Positions 25,882-35,485 are shown, numbered from the stretch's first letter. The stretch: 64,000 bases of DNA from Paraburkholderia sp. PREW-6R (GCF_039621805.1 NZ_CP155075.1:1-64000); one strand, 5' to 3'. Notes: generated from the sequence alone by a model not told the origin. Numbers and translations are program-made.

Positions 25882-26347
25882 ACGCGCGCACCGGGCAAGC
25901 CTGCTTCATCCCTGTGCCGCCGTTGTGCAATCCGCGTCACCCGCCATTCTTCACCCGTGATCCGGCGCGCACGGATGCACATCGTCAACTGTCCTCCACG
26001 CACATCCGTTCCGTCAGGGTTTGTACTTATTCTGACCACACCCAATTGTTCCGCGAAGGCCCACCCGCGGATAACCCCCCATAAGAGGAGACCATCCCAC
26101 GCCTTCAGGCCATACCGGACTGGCGAAAAGTTGACCGCAAAGGTAGTGCATGCACCCCCTTCAAATTTGTCTGTCCGCTTGCTCAAGTATGCATTCTGTA
26201 TGCCGTTATGAAAAAGGTGCGCCGTTGCTCCGCTGAGCGATCTGTCAATCAGCGACCCGATGCTGCCCGAGTCAAGCGAACGACGCGCCGCCTGTCGCGC
26301 TCCGCGCTTCTGCGCATCGCGTCCTTACTCACTTTCGACGACACGAC
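25882..26347. other. Intergenic region between the TA system and the DUF3034 operon
   Basis: About 470 bases that separate divergent units. Only short overlapping frames are present. It must contain the promoter of the DUF3034-globin operon, but no clear sigma-70 pair could be identified with confidence. Confidence 0.5.
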
Positions 26348-27256
26348 ATGCGTTGCAGACACTCCGCCATTCCGCTCGCCTCAGCGGCCTTCGCAGCACT
26401 CGCATTTCACTCTCACGCGGTTCGGGCCGATGAGCCCGCCGCGCCGCTCGTGCCGACCACATCCGGCAAGCTGCTGCTGACCGGTGGCGTCTCCGAAATC
26501 GAGGGCGCAGCCGGCGGAGGTCTTACGCCGTGGGCGGTGATCGGCGGCTACGGGACCGCATCGCAACTTGGCGCCAATGCGCATGCCACGTATGTGCATA
26601 CGCAGGATTTTGCGCTGACGACATACGGCGCCGCTGTCGGAGTCGCTAATCGCGTTGAATTGTCGGTCGCGCGCCAGGAATTCAACACCCGCGACGCCGG
26701 CGCCCAACTCGGCCTCGGGTCGGGCTTCCGGTTCAACATGGACACGCTCGGCGTGAAAGTGCGGCTGTTCGGCGACGCCGTGCTCGATCAGGACACGTGG
26801 GTGCCGCAAGTTGCGGCGGGCGTCCAGTTCAAACACAACGAACAGGGCGACGTGGTGAGAGCCGTCGGCGCGACCAGCAATTCAGGCACGGACTTATATC
26901 TCTCCGCGACGAAACTGCTGCTCGCGCAGAGCCTGTTGCTCAACGCAACCCTGCGCTTCACGAAAGCCAACCAGTTCGGCTTGCTGGGCTTCGGCGGTGA
27001 CCGGTCGAACAGTTACCGGCCGGAATTCGAAACGTCGGTTGCCTATCTGCTTTCGCGCTATGTCGCCGTCGGCGCCGAATATCGCACCAAGCCCAACAAC
27101 CTAGCTTTCGCGCGCGAGCAGAATGCGTACGACGCGTTCGTCGCATGGGCGCCGACCAAGCACGTGTCGCTGACGCTCGCCTACGTCTCGCTCGGCGACA
27201 TCGCCACGATTCGCAATCAGCGCGGCGCCTACGCTTCCTTGCAGGTGGGATTCTGA
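26348..27256 (+). CDS. DUF3034-family outer membrane protein
   Basis: A 302-residue exported protein. A signal peptide ends near SHAVRADEP. The mature chain has alternating hydrophobic/polar strands typical of a beta-barrel (VELSVARQEFNTRDAGAQLGLG, TLGVKVRLFGDAVL, LNATLRFTKANQFGLLGFGG, YVAVGAEYRTKPNNLA, LTLAYVSLGDIATIRNQRGAYASLQVGF) and ends in phenylalanine, as expected for outer membrane insertion. The segment YRTKPNNL and the pattern of the rest match DUF3034. Function unknown. It is first of four close genes with a globin, a cupredoxin-like protein and a GGDEF/EAL sensor. Confidence 0.85.
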   Translation: MRCRHSAIPLASAAFAALAFHSHAVRADEPAAPLVPTTSGKLLLTGGVSEIEGAAGGGLTPWAVIGGYGTASQLGANAHATYVHTQDFALTTYGAAVGVANRVELSVARQEFNTRDAGAQLGLGSGFRFNMDTLGVKVRLFGDAVLDQDTWVPQVAAGVQFKHNEQGDVVRAVGATSNSGTDLYLSATKLLLAQSLLLNATLRFTKANQFGLLGFGGDRSNSYRPEFETSVAYLLSRYVAVGAEYRTKPNNLAFAREQNAYDAFVAWAPTKHVSLTLAYVSLGDIATIRNQRGAYASLQVGF

Positions 27257-27258
27257 TC

Positions 27259-27699
27259 GTGAACATCAAGATACTGATTCATCGCGTCGCGTCTTTTTCC
27301 ATTGCACTAGGCGTGCTGCTGTCGCCCATGGCGCGGGCCGACGATTCGCTGTATAAGGCGTTCGGAGAGCAACCGGGCCTCGTCAGGATCATCGACGATT
27401 TCTACGATCTGCTGCTCGTCGATCCGCGCACGAAGCCCTACTTCGAGGGCGCGCCGATCAAACGCATCAAGCAGAAACTCGCCGAGCAGTTCTGCGTGCT
27501 GCTGGACGGCCCTTGCGTGTACACCGGCCGTACGATGAAGCGCGCGCACGAAGGTCAGAACATCGACCGCGCCGCGTTCAATGCGCTCGTGGAAGATCTG
27601 CAAACGGCCATGGACCGCAACGGCGTGCCGTTTCGCGATCAGAACAGGCTGCTCGCGAAATTGGCTCCCATGTATCGCGATGTGCAGGACCGCGAATGA
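27259..27699 (+). CDS. Exported group I truncated haemoglobin-like protein
   Basis: A 146-residue protein, read from a GTG at 27259 three bases past the DUF3034 stop. It has an N-terminal hydrophobic signal segment (VASFSIALGVLLSPMARA) and then a short globin: LYKAFGEQPGLVRIIDDFYDLLLVDPRTKPYF (helices A-C, with Phe/Tyr positions), KQKLAEQFCVLLDGPCVYTGRTMKRAHEGQNI (proximal His in the RAHEG segment) and a final helical part. Two cysteines in FCVLLDGPCVYTGR could form a disulfide. It would bind haem and oxygen or NO in the periplasm. The open frame upstream to 27145 is a shadow of the previous gene. Confidence 0.85.
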   Translation: MNIKILIHRVASFSIALGVLLSPMARADDSLYKAFGEQPGLVRIIDDFYDLLLVDPRTKPYFEGAPIKRIKQKLAEQFCVLLDGPCVYTGRTMKRAHEGQNIDRAAFNALVEDLQTAMDRNGVPFRDQNRLLAKLAPMYRDVQDRE

Positions 27700-27747
27700 A
27701 CGAGCGCCGCTGCCAATCATCCTGCCCGCTATGGGGACTCAACATCA

Positions 27748-28371
27748 ATGCATTCAGATAACTGGACGTTTGGCCGGCAAGCCTGGCTCAGTATGGCGGC
27801 GTGCTGGATCGCCTTGCACGCGTCGGCGGCCGGCGCGGCGAGTCTCCAGGTGGCTGTCGTCGATCAGAACGGCGCACCTGTAGCCGACGCGGTGGTCTAT
27901 GCTGCACCCGTCAGCGGCAAGCTGCCGCCAGCGAAGCCTGCTGGCGCGATCGTCGATCAGATCAAGCGGCAATTCGTGCCGCTGGTATCGGTCGTCCAGT
28001 CGGGCACGGCCATCTCGTTTCCGAACAAGGACAATTTCGAGCACGACGTGTACTCGTTTTCGCCCGCGAAAAAGTTCGAGTTGCACCTTTATCACGGCGT
28101 GCCCGCGAGTCCGGTCGTGTTCGACAAACCGGGCCTCGTGGTCATGGGCTGCAATATCCACGACTCGATGGTTGCGTATGTGATGGTGGTCGACACGCCG
28201 TGGTTCGCAAAAACCGACGCGAGCGGCCGCGCCTTGATCGACAATCTGCCGGCGGACAATTACAGGGTGACGGCCTGGCATTATCGCCTCGCCGACGCGA
28301 ACAATCTGCCCATGCAGAAATTGCCGTCCGGTGCGAAGGCCTCGTTCACGCTGAACCTGTCGGCTCAATAA
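27748..28371 (+). CDS. Cupredoxin-like periplasmic protein (methylamine utilisation-type)
   Basis: A 207-residue exported protein. The signal peptide ends near SAAGAASLQVAVVDQ. A plastocyanin-like region contains VPLVSVVQSGTAISFPNKDNFEHDVYSFSPAKKFEL and then VVFDKPGLVVMGCNIHDSMVAYVMVVDTPWF, which carries His, Cys and His/Met positions typical of a type I copper site. An immunoglobulin-like or carboxypeptidase-regulatory-like part is suggested by ASLQVAVVDQNGAPVADAVV. It has 48 bases between it and the globin gene and seven bases before the GGDEF/EAL gene. It could be an electron carrier or copper/NO sensor of the operon. Confidence 0.8.
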   Translation: MHSDNWTFGRQAWLSMAACWIALHASAAGAASLQVAVVDQNGAPVADAVVYAAPVSGKLPPAKPAGAIVDQIKRQFVPLVSVVQSGTAISFPNKDNFEHDVYSFSPAKKFELHLYHGVPASPVVFDKPGLVVMGCNIHDSMVAYVMVVDTPWFAKTDASGRALIDNLPADNYRVTAWHYRLADANNLPMQKLPSGAKASFTLNLSAQ

Positions 28372-28378
28372 ACGCGCC

Positions 28379-30802
28379 ATGCGATTCCATAGCCTGCGCG
28401 CCCAGATTGCGATTGTTGTCGTGCTGCTGATGCTGGCCGCGCAACTCGCGGGCTTTGGTGTGATCAGCACGGTCATCCGCACGAATGCGCGCAGCAATGC
28501 CGATAAAGAACTCGTGGTGGCTGAGCGCGTCTTCCGGCAAGTGCTGCGCTCGAATGGCGAGAAGCTGACTCAGGCCGCCGTTGTCGTGGCCGCGGACTTC
28601 GGCTTTCGCGAGGCGGTTGCCACGCATGACAAAAACACTGTCGTATCGGCACTGCGCAATCATGGTGAACGCATCGACGCCGACGTGGTGATGCTTGCCG
28701 ATCTCGACGGCAAACTGGTCGCGGACAGCCGTGGCACGTCGCACGCCGGAGCGCCGTTTCCGCTGAGCAGTCTGATTCGCGCGGCCGCAGGGCGAGGCGA
28801 TTCGTCGTCGATCGTAACGGTGGACGGCAAGCTGTATCAGGTTGTCGCCGTGCCGGTCAAAGCGCCTGTCACCATTGCCTGGGTTGCAATGGGCTTTCTG
28901 ATCGACGACGACGTGGCGAAGGAAATGGCGAGCCTCACGTCACTTAACGTGTCGTTTCTCGATCGCCGCGCCGACGGGCGCTGGAGTGTGCTGGCCAGCT
29001 CCCTGCACGACGGTGAGCACGCGCGCGCGGGCATCGCGGATATTGCCGACACCAATTACGCAACGCGCGTCGTGCTATTGCAGTCGAGCGGCGAGCCGAC
29101 CGCCGTGATGCTGCAACGCTCGTTGCGCGAAGCCATGGCGCCGTTTCACCAGTTGCAGACCGCGTTGCTCGTCATCACCGCGGTGGGTGTGCTGCTGTCG
29201 ATGATTGGCAGCGTGCTCACCGCGCGCAGCGTAACGCGGCCCGTCGACGCGCTCACACGCTTCTCGCGCCGCATCGGGCAGGGCGAGTACAACGAACCGA
29301 TCAAGATTTCGCGTCAGGACGAACTTGGGGAACTGGCGAAGGCGTTCAATCACATGCAGGCCGCGATCTCCGAGCGCGAGCGCCGCATTGTCGAACTCGC
29401 CTATCTGGACAGGCTGACAGGACTCGCGAATCGCGCGATGTTCAACGACCGGTTGCAGACCGCCATCGCTGACTCGCAAACCGATAGCCGCAAGCCCGCG
29501 AACGCGTTCAGCGTGATGATGATGGACCTCGACCGCTTCAAGCTGGTCAACGACACACTCGGTCATCCGATCGGCGATCTGGTGCTATGCGAAGTCGCGA
29601 CTCGTTTGCGAACCGCGCTGCGCGGCACCGATCTCGTCGCGCGGCTGGGCGGCGATGAATTCGCCGTGCTGTTGCCGGGCGACACGAGTGAGGACGCGCA
29701 ACGTGTCGCGACCCATCTTCTGAAGACACTCGAGCAGCCGATCATGATCGAGGAGCAGCTGGTCGACGTAGGTGCGAGCATCGGCATCGTCGCGTTCCCG
29801 CAGCATGGCACCGACATGAATGTGCTGATGCGCTGCGCCGATATCGCGATGTATGTGGCCAAGCGCTCGAACACCGGCTACGCACTCTACGACGAGAAAC
29901 ACAATCAGCACAGCGCGGAACGCCTTTCGCTGATGAGCGAGTTGCGCCAGGCCGTCGAGCATGACCAGCTGACGCTCTACTATCAGCCGAAGCTCGATCT
30001 GGCGACAGGCAGCGTAAAGTATGTGGAAGCGCTGGTGCGCTGGGACCATCCGACAAGAGGGTTTGTCTCGCCCGACCAGTTCATTCCGTTCGCAGAACAG
30101 ACCGGCTATATCAAGGTGATTTCGCAGTGGGTCGCCAACAAGGCACTCGGTCAGTGCGCCATGTGGCAGGCGGCAGGCGTCGACCTCGCCGTGTCGGTCA
30201 ACGTGTCGGCACGCGAACTGATCCTGTCCACGCTGCCCGACATGTTCAGCGCGTTGCTCGCGAAACACGCGGTTACGCCTGACATGTTATGGATCGAGAT
30301 TACCGAAAGCGCCATCATGGACGACCCGAACCACGCGATCGAAACACTTGATCGCCTGCATGCACGGGGTATCCGTCTCGCCGTCGACGACTTCGGCACC
30401 GGTTATTCGTCGCTGTCCTATCTGAAGCGAATGCCCATTGACGAACTGAAGATCGACAAGTCGTTCGTGATGGGGATGACGCAACACAAGGACGACGAAA
30501 CCATCGTGCGCTCGACCATCGACCTCGCGCACAACATGGGCCTGAAAGTGGTGGCCGAGGGCGTCGAGAACGAAGAGATACTCACGCGTCTGCGCGAATT
30601 GCGCTGCGATCTTGTCCAGGGCTACCACCTGACACGTCCGTTGCCCCCGAAGGAACTGGAGATATGGCTGATCGACTGGGCGATCGCGCAGTCCAACGAC
30701 AAGGAACTGGCACCCGCCGGTCTCACTGCTCCCCCTCTGTCAACCGAGGCCTGCAGCCTCCACGCGCCGGATGAAACAGATCGTGCCCCGGGTGCTGCGT
30801 GA
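28379..30802 (+). CDS. Bifunctional diguanylate cyclase/phosphodiesterase with periplasmic sensor domain
   Basis: An 807-residue inner membrane protein. One N-terminal helix (IAIVVVLLMLAAQLAGFGVIS), a periplasmic double-Cache-like sensor domain (about 35-245) and a second helix (LLVITAVGVLLSMIGSVLTA) are followed by HAMP (about 280-330). Next come a GGDEF domain with an intact GGDEF motif near residue 424 and an EAL domain whose EAL motif (YVEALVRW) is near 549. Other conserved blocks such as DDFGTGYSSLSYLKRMPIDELKIDKSFV are present, so both halves could be active. It is the last gene of the DUF3034-globin-cupredoxin unit, which suggests it turns a redox or gas signal into cyclic di-GMP levels. 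Confidence 0.92.
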   Translation: MRFHSLRAQIAIVVVLLMLAAQLAGFGVISTVIRTNARSNADKELVVAERVFRQVLRSNGEKLTQAAVVVAADFGFREAVATHDKNTVVSALRNHGERIDADVVMLADLDGKLVADSRGTSHAGAPFPLSSLIRAAAGRGDSSSIVTVDGKLYQVVAVPVKAPVTIAWVAMGFLIDDDVAKEMASLTSLNVSFLDRRADGRWSVLASSLHDGEHARAGIADIADTNYATRVVLLQSSGEPTAVMLQRSLREAMAPFHQLQTALLVITAVGVLLSMIGSVLTARSVTRPVDALTRFSRRIGQGEYNEPIKISRQDELGELAKAFNHMQAAISERERRIVELAYLDRLTGLANRAMFNDRLQTAIADSQTDSRKPANAFSVMMMDLDRFKLVNDTLGHPIGDLVLCEVATRLRTALRGTDLVARLGGDEFAVLLPGDTSEDAQRVATHLLKTLEQPIMIEEQLVDVGASIGIVAFPQHGTDMNVLMRCADIAMYVAKRSNTGYALYDEKHNQHSAERLSLMSELRQAVEHDQLTLYYQPKLDLATGSVKYVEALVRWDHPTRGFVSPDQFIPFAEQTGYIKVISQWVANKALGQCAMWQAAGVDLAVSVNVSARELILSTLPDMFSALLAKHAVTPDMLWIEITESAIMDDPNHAIETLDRLHARGIRLAVDDFGTGYSSLSYLKRMPIDELKIDKSFVMGMTQHKDDETIVRSTIDLAHNMGLKVVAEGVENEEILTRLRELRCDLVQGYHLTRPLPPKELEIWLIDWAIAQSNDKELAPAGLTAPPLSTEACSLHAPDETDRAPGAA

Positions 30803-30906
30803 AGGTTTCGTTGAACCGGTCTGCCTGCAAACGTTCAGGCTCCGCCATTCGTTCCTGCGCCGCAACAGCCACCCCAGATCATGCAAGCTCTAATCAGAAA
30901 TAACAC

Positions 30907-31857
30907 ATGACACTTACCGTTTGCCGGAATCACTTTCTCGCCCGTCTGATCAGATCGACAATCTCAGCCGTGGTGATCGCGTCTGTTTCGAGCGTTGGCT
31001 GGGCGGCCGACGATTCAGAACCGCTTGCAACGGATCTGCACGAAACGGTCGTCAAAGTGCCGGTGAACGAGCACGGATTTTTCGGCGATCACGAACGTGA
31101 CATCGTCGCGACGACTTATATGCCTGACGGCCCTGGACCCTTTCCGCTGATTGTCCTGAGTCATGGCAGTCCGCCCAATCCGCTAGACCGCCCGAAGGTC
31201 GGCCGCTATCGTGAACTCCCGCAGATCCGGACATTTGTCGAACTCGGCTTCGCGGTCATCGTGCCGATCCGCCGAGGCTACGGCGCCACAGGCGGCAGCG
31301 ACGAGGAGGACGCCGGCTCCTGCCGGCACCCCGACTATGCAGGCGCAGGCAAACAGGCGGCGCTGGATGTGCTTGCCGCCGTGACTTACGCGCAGACATT
31401 GCCTCAGGTGGATCGCGACCACGTCGTTCTGGTAGGCCAATCGGCTGGCGGATTCGCATCGCTGGCGGCAGCGAGCTACGCCCCTGAAGGCGTGGTGGCA
31501 GTCGTCAATTTCTCGGGCGGGCGCGGCGGCAACCCGTCCAAACATCCGGGAATGCCGTGTGACCCGCAGCAGATGGCGGCGACCATCGGGCAATTCGCGT
31601 CGACGACCCGCGTGCCGGTTCTATGGCATTACGTTCAGAACGATATGTTCTTCGCGCCCGATGTCGTAGCGACGTGGTTCGCGGCTTTTCAGGCTGCGGG
31701 CGGTCAAGGGCAAATGATCGTTGAACCGTCGTTCGGCAGGAACGGCCACGGCATGTTTGCCGTCCCCGCTTCCATTCCTGTCTGGTTGCCGCACGTCGAG
31801 CAATTCCTCGCTCCACTGGTGCCGATGAAGCAGGTGTCCGCGTCCGCGCGTCAATAG
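30907..31857 (+). CDS. Exported dienelactone hydrolase-like/alpha-beta hydrolase
   Basis: A 316-residue secreted hydrolase. A signal peptide (SAVVIASVSSVGWAADD) is followed by an alpha/beta fold with FPLIVLSHGSPPN (oxyanion side), VIVPIRRGYGATGG, the nucleophile elbow VLVGQSAGGFASLAA and a terminal His in FGRNGHGMFAVPAS. Several cysteines (CRHPDY, MPCDPQQM) may form a disulfide. It probably acts on an ester or peptide in the periplasm. It overlaps the convergent LuxR gene by seven bases at the stop codons. Confidence 0.82.
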   Translation: MTLTVCRNHFLARLIRSTISAVVIASVSSVGWAADDSEPLATDLHETVVKVPVNEHGFFGDHERDIVATTYMPDGPGPFPLIVLSHGSPPNPLDRPKVGRYRELPQIRTFVELGFAVIVPIRRGYGATGGSDEEDAGSCRHPDYAGAGKQAALDVLAAVTYAQTLPQVDRDHVVLVGQSAGGFASLAAASYAPEGVVAVVNFSGGRGGNPSKHPGMPCDPQQMAATIGQFASTTRVPVLWHYVQNDMFFAPDVVATWFAAFQAAGGQGQMIVEPSFGRNGHGMFAVPASIPVWLPHVEQFLAPLVPMKQVSASARQ

Positions 31858-32723
31858 CGCTCGAAGGCAACGGGTGACGTGTATTGCCCAGCATACAACG
31901 AAAAGAGTTCGCTCCGAAAGTGAATTCCCATGCGCTCGAATGCGCGCATCCTGTACGTCTTCACTGTCGACACACTCAGCCCAAGATCGCTGGCGATTCC
32001 GTCGTAGCTCATTCCATGCAGCAACCGCACGCACACCTCTTTTTCCCGCTCGGTCAAAGCAGGGCAGTGGCGCGAAAGCCAACTGTCGAACCGGCCGTCC
32101 TGAACGACCGGCGAGGGAGCTGCGGTCAGCTTCACATGCCGACGAACCGCAGCAAGCACCGGCCCGGCAATCTGCTGAAACGCCCGGCAATCCGCGTTCG
32201 AATAAAACCCTTGATGTTCATGCCGATACAGATTGACCGCCAGCATGCCCCCGTGCGCGTCGCATGACAGCACCGACATCCGGTCCACCATTCCATGCGA
32301 TTCATAAATCCGCTCGCGATGCTCGCGCGGCCCGATTTCGCTCGCGCGCACCCGCGTGACGAACGTACGCGTACCTGTACCCGTCGCAGTCGCGGCGCCC
32401 GTGAGCGAGTCGAAAGTCGCGTCGCGTCGGTAAAGGCCGGCGTGGTAAATGCTGAAGCAGTCGCGCGTCGTGTCGGGAATGCCATTGCTAGCCGACAGAT
32501 AGAGCCGCGGCGGCGCGTCGGCAAAACGCTGATACACCGACCACGACCCGACGCCGATCAGCGCGTCCAGCGACATGAGCGCGGCCCCCGGGAAATCCGC
32601 TTCCGCAATCGTGTCGACGACACCAGCAACGGTTTGCGCCAGCGCAGCGCCGAACCGGCCCGGCCCGGGTAGCTCGCCCGACAGTTCGGCAATCTGCATA
32701 CGTGTCTCCGGTTGCCATGTCAC
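31851..32723 (-). CDS. LuxR-family transcriptional regulator (FixJ/NarL-type HTH)
   Basis: A 290-residue protein. The C-terminal LuxR helix-turn-helix is clear from about residue 220: CPALTEREKEVCVRLLHGMSYDGIASDLGLSVSTVKTYRMRAFERMGI. The N-terminal part (about 20-200) has no receiver aspartate motif and no autoinducer-binding signature that I recognise; it could be a GAF-like ligand domain. It is convergent with the hydrolase gene and divergent from the DUF3237 gene at 32846, with 122 bases between, so that operon could be its target. Confidence 0.85.
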   Translation of the reverse strand: MTWQPETRMQIAELSGELPGPGRFGAALAQTVAGVVDTIAEADFPGAALMSLDALIGVGSWSVYQRFADAPPRLYLSASNGIPDTTRDCFSIYHAGLYRRDATFDSLTGAATATGTGTRTFVTRVRASEIGPREHRERIYESHGMVDRMSVLSCDAHGGMLAVNLYRHEHQGFYSNADCRAFQQIAGPVLAAVRRHVKLTAAPSPVVQDGRFDSWLSRHCPALTEREKEVCVRLLHGMSYDGIASDLGLSVSTVKTYRMRAFERMGIHFRSELFSLYAGQYTSPVAFERY

Positions 32724-32845
32724 GCAGCGCGCGCGTCGTCTTTTCGGTGGACATCGGCCGCGCTTCAGGACTTATACACTAGCGCTGTGCGCGGTTCCAT
32801 CCGGAGCGCCCCTTGCCGTCAGCCTGACAACAACGGAGTTTGTGA

Positions 32846-33337
32846 ATGTCCGACACCTCGACGCCCGCACCGGGCATCGGCCTTGAATTCATCGCCACGC
32901 TAAACGTGCAAGTGGGACCGCCGATCGAAACCGGCGCGCATGCGCTCGGCAATCGCCGGCTGATCCCGATCGTGTCCGGCACCGTCAGCGGACCGCGTAT
33001 CAGCGGCACGCTTCTCGACGGTGGTGCCGACAGTCAGATCGTGCGGCCGGACGGCCTCGTCGAATTGTCGGCGCGCTACATGATCGTTACCGCAGACGGC
33101 GCGCGCATCTACGTCGAGAACAATGGCTTGCGCCGCGCGCTGGAGCCGCAGGACGGCGGGACTGCGACCCGCAGCGCCATCGACGGCAGCCTGAGCGGCG
33201 CACCCATGTACTTCCGCACTGCACCGAAGTTCGAAACCGCGCATCCCGACTACGCATGGCTCATGCAAAGCATTTTTATCTGCAGCGGCACGCGCGAACC
33301 CACGCGTGTGTTGCTGCACATCTACCGCGTGATGTGA
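32846..33337 (+). CDS. DUF3237-family protein
   Basis: A 163-residue cytoplasmic protein. LEFIATLNVQVGPPIETGAHALGNRRLIPIVSGTVSGPRISGTLLDGGADSQIVRPDGLVELSARYMIVTADGARIYVENNG is the usual start and core of DUF3237, a beta-barrel fold related to YdhR-like or lipocalin-type small barrels. Its role is unknown. CGGAG precedes the start. It is followed after 34 bases by the branched-chain-type solute-binding protein gene, so the two form an operon close to the ferulate genes. Confidence 0.85.
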   Translation: MSDTSTPAPGIGLEFIATLNVQVGPPIETGAHALGNRRLIPIVSGTVSGPRISGTLLDGGADSQIVRPDGLVELSARYMIVTADGARIYVENNGLRRALEPQDGGTATRSAIDGSLSGAPMYFRTAPKFETAHPDYAWLMQSIFICSGTREPTRVLLHIYRVM

Positions 33338-33371
33338 CCTGCGCTGGCAATAACAAACAAAGGAGACAAAC

Positions 33372-34532
33372 ATGAGAAAAATCAGATTTGCGTTGTCCGC
33401 GATGTGCATTGTCGCGACGGGGGTGGCCAGTTCGATGAGCGCGACACCGGCGTTCGCGGACGTGACCGTCGGCGTGACCTTGTCCACGACGGGTCCTTCT
33501 TCGTCCCTCGGCATTCCGCAGCGCAATAGCATGGCGATGTGGCCGAAGGAAATTGCAGGGCAACCGCTGCACGTCGTGCTGCTCGACGACGCTTCCGACC
33601 CGACTCAGGCCAACCAGAACGCACGCAAGCTGGTGACGAGCGATAACGCGGATATCATCGTCGGCTCCAGTTCTGCGCCGCCTTCGCTGGCCGTAGCCAA
33701 CGTTGCCAATGAACTGCATGTCGCGCAGATTTCGCTCTCGCCGATCTCGATGCCGGCCGGCACCGATCACTGGACTTTCCGCATTGCCCAGCCTGTGTCG
33801 CTGATGGCGCAGAGCGTCGCCGAGCACATGAAGAAACAGGGGTACAAGCGGATCGGCTTCATCGGTTTCAGCGATTCATACGGCGAGGACTGGTTGAAAA
33901 ACCTGCAGCAGTCGCTGGCCGGCAGCAGCACGCAGATCGTCGCCACGGAACGCTATGCGCGCGCCGATACCAGCGTGACGGCTCAGGTGCTGCGTATTGT
34001 TTCCGCGAATCCGGACGCGGTGCTGATCGCCGGAGCGGGCACCGCAGCCGCATTGCCGCAAATCACGCTGAAAGAGCGCGGTTATCGCGGACAGATCTAC
34101 CAGACGCACGGCGCTGCGTCGTACGACACGATTCGTGTCGCCGGCAAAGCGATGGAAGGTGCGATCTTGCCGGCCGGCCCGGCGCTGGTGCCGGAGCAGT
34201 TGCCGGCGAGCGCGCTGACGAAGGCACCGGGCATGCGTTACGTCGAGTGGTATGAAGGACGCTATGGCAAGAACAGCCGTACGCAGTTTGGCCCGAGTGC
34301 GTACGACGCGCTGCTGGTGCTGCAACGCATTGTGCCCGTGGCATTGAAGCAGGCGGCGCCAGGCACGCCTGCATTCCGCGCCGCGCTGCGCGATGCGCTG
34401 GAGTCGGAGAAGGAAATCGTCGCGTGTCATGGGGTGTTCAATTTCACCGCGAATGACCACTTTGGCGTGGACAAACGTGCGCGCGTGCTGTTACAGGTGG
34501 TGGACGGACAGTGGAAGCTGGTGGAGTACTAA
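33372..34532 (+). CDS. Branched-chain amino acid-type ABC transporter substrate-binding protein
   Basis: A 386-residue periplasmic binding protein. The signal peptide ends near SATPAFADV. The mature part has VTVGVTLSTTGPSSSLGIPQRNSMAMWP, VVLLDDASDPTQANQNARKLV, DIIVGSSSAPPSLAVANVANE and KRIGFIGFSDSYGEDW, typical of LivJ/HAAT-type proteins. Proteins of this class near aromatic-acid operons usually bind aromatic acids. No permease or ATPase gene is adjacent, so it may serve a transporter encoded elsewhere. It is convergent with the ferulate operon, with 19 bases between the stop codons. Confidence 0.9.
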   Translation: MRKIRFALSAMCIVATGVASSMSATPAFADVTVGVTLSTTGPSSSLGIPQRNSMAMWPKEIAGQPLHVVLLDDASDPTQANQNARKLVTSDNADIIVGSSSAPPSLAVANVANELHVAQISLSPISMPAGTDHWTFRIAQPVSLMAQSVAEHMKKQGYKRIGFIGFSDSYGEDWLKNLQQSLAGSSTQIVATERYARADTSVTAQVLRIVSANPDAVLIAGAGTAAALPQITLKERGYRGQIYQTHGAASYDTIRVAGKAMEGAILPAGPALVPEQLPASALTKAPGMRYVEWYEGRYGKNSRTQFGPSAYDALLVLQRIVPVALKQAAPGTPAFRAALRDALESEKEIVACHGVFNFTANDHFGVDKRARVLLQVVDGQWKLVEY

Positions 34533-34551
34533 GCCTCACGAGGCCGCGCCG

Positions 34552-35442
34552 TTATTCGCCGCGGACCTCATTTAGCCCCAGCAGACCGACCGCGTTCTGT
34601 TTCAGGATCAGCGGTCGGACTTCCTCTCTGAAACCGGCCTGGCCAAAGTCCTCGAGCCAGCGATCCGGTTGAATCAGCGGAAAGTCGGAACCGAACAGCA
34701 TCTTACGTTTCAGCACCGTATTGGCGTGTTGAATCAGCGCGGGCGAAAAGTACTTCGGCGACCAGCCGGACAGGTCGATAAACACATTCGGCTTATGCAA
34801 CGCAATCGATAACGCCTGGTCTTGCCACGGCCATGATGGGTGCGCGATCACGATGTTCATCTCGGGGAAGTCGGCGGCGACATCGTCGAGATAGATCGGC
34901 TCCGAATACTTCAACCGCAATCCGCCGCCGCCGGGCATGCCCGAGCCCATACCGGAATGTCCGCTGTGGAACACGGCCGTCAGGCGATGTTCGGCGATCA
35001 GTTCGTAGAGCGGGTACGCCATGCGATCGTTGGCAAAGAATGCCTGCATCGTGGGGTGAAACTTGAAGCCGCGCACACCGTATTCCTCGACCAGTTTGCG
35101 GGCTTCGCGCACGCCCATTTTGCCTTTGTGCGGATCGATGCTGGCAAAGGCGAGCATGATGTCGCGATTGTTCTGCGCGAATTCGGCAATCTCCTCGTTC
35201 GGAATACGACGACGACCAAGATTTGCTTCGCAGTCGACGGTAAACATCACGAAGCCGATGTTGCGCTCGCGGTAATGCTCGATCGTCTCCGGAATGGTCG
35301 GCCGCCGTCCGCGCTTGAGCACAGTGCCGAAGTATTTGTCGGCTGCGTCGTCGAATTCCTTGCCGAACAGATCGGGCGGCTGACAGCACGAAATCTCGGC
35401 ATGAACATGCGTGTCGATCGCGATGAGCTTGCTGATGTCCAT
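34552..35442 (-). CDS. Amidohydrolase-family TIM-barrel hydrolase/decarboxylase
   Basis: A 296-residue member of the amidohydrolase-2 group. The metal-binding HxH motif is IDTHVHAEI near the N-terminus, with GVRGFKFHPTMQAFF, HSGHSGMGSGMPGGG, EMNIVIAHPSWPW and MLFGSDFPLIQPDRWLEDF (terminal Asp) further on. Proteins of this group include gamma-resorcylate- and ACMS-type decarboxylases and hydrolases of aromatic derivatives. It is last in the ferulate operon, 43 bases after fcs. A role in ferulate side-product or vanillate/protocatechuate-related chemistry is possible, but the substrate is not determined. Confidence 0.88.
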   Translation of the reverse strand: MDISKLIAIDTHVHAEISCCQPPDLFGKEFDDAADKYFGTVLKRGRRPTIPETIEHYRERNIGFVMFTVDCEANLGRRRIPNEEIAEFAQNNRDIMLAFASIDPHKGKMGVREARKLVEEYGVRGFKFHPTMQAFFANDRMAYPLYELIAEHRLTAVFHSGHSGMGSGMPGGGGLRLKYSEPIYLDDVAADFPEMNIVIAHPSWPWQDQALSIALHKPNVFIDLSGWSPKYFSPALIQHANTVLKRKMLFGSDFPLIQPDRWLEDFGQAGFREEVRPLILKQNAVGLLGLNEVRGE

Positions 35443-35485
35443 CCACGACTCCTGTTGGTTATACGGGCGCGCTAGCTTGCGTTGA

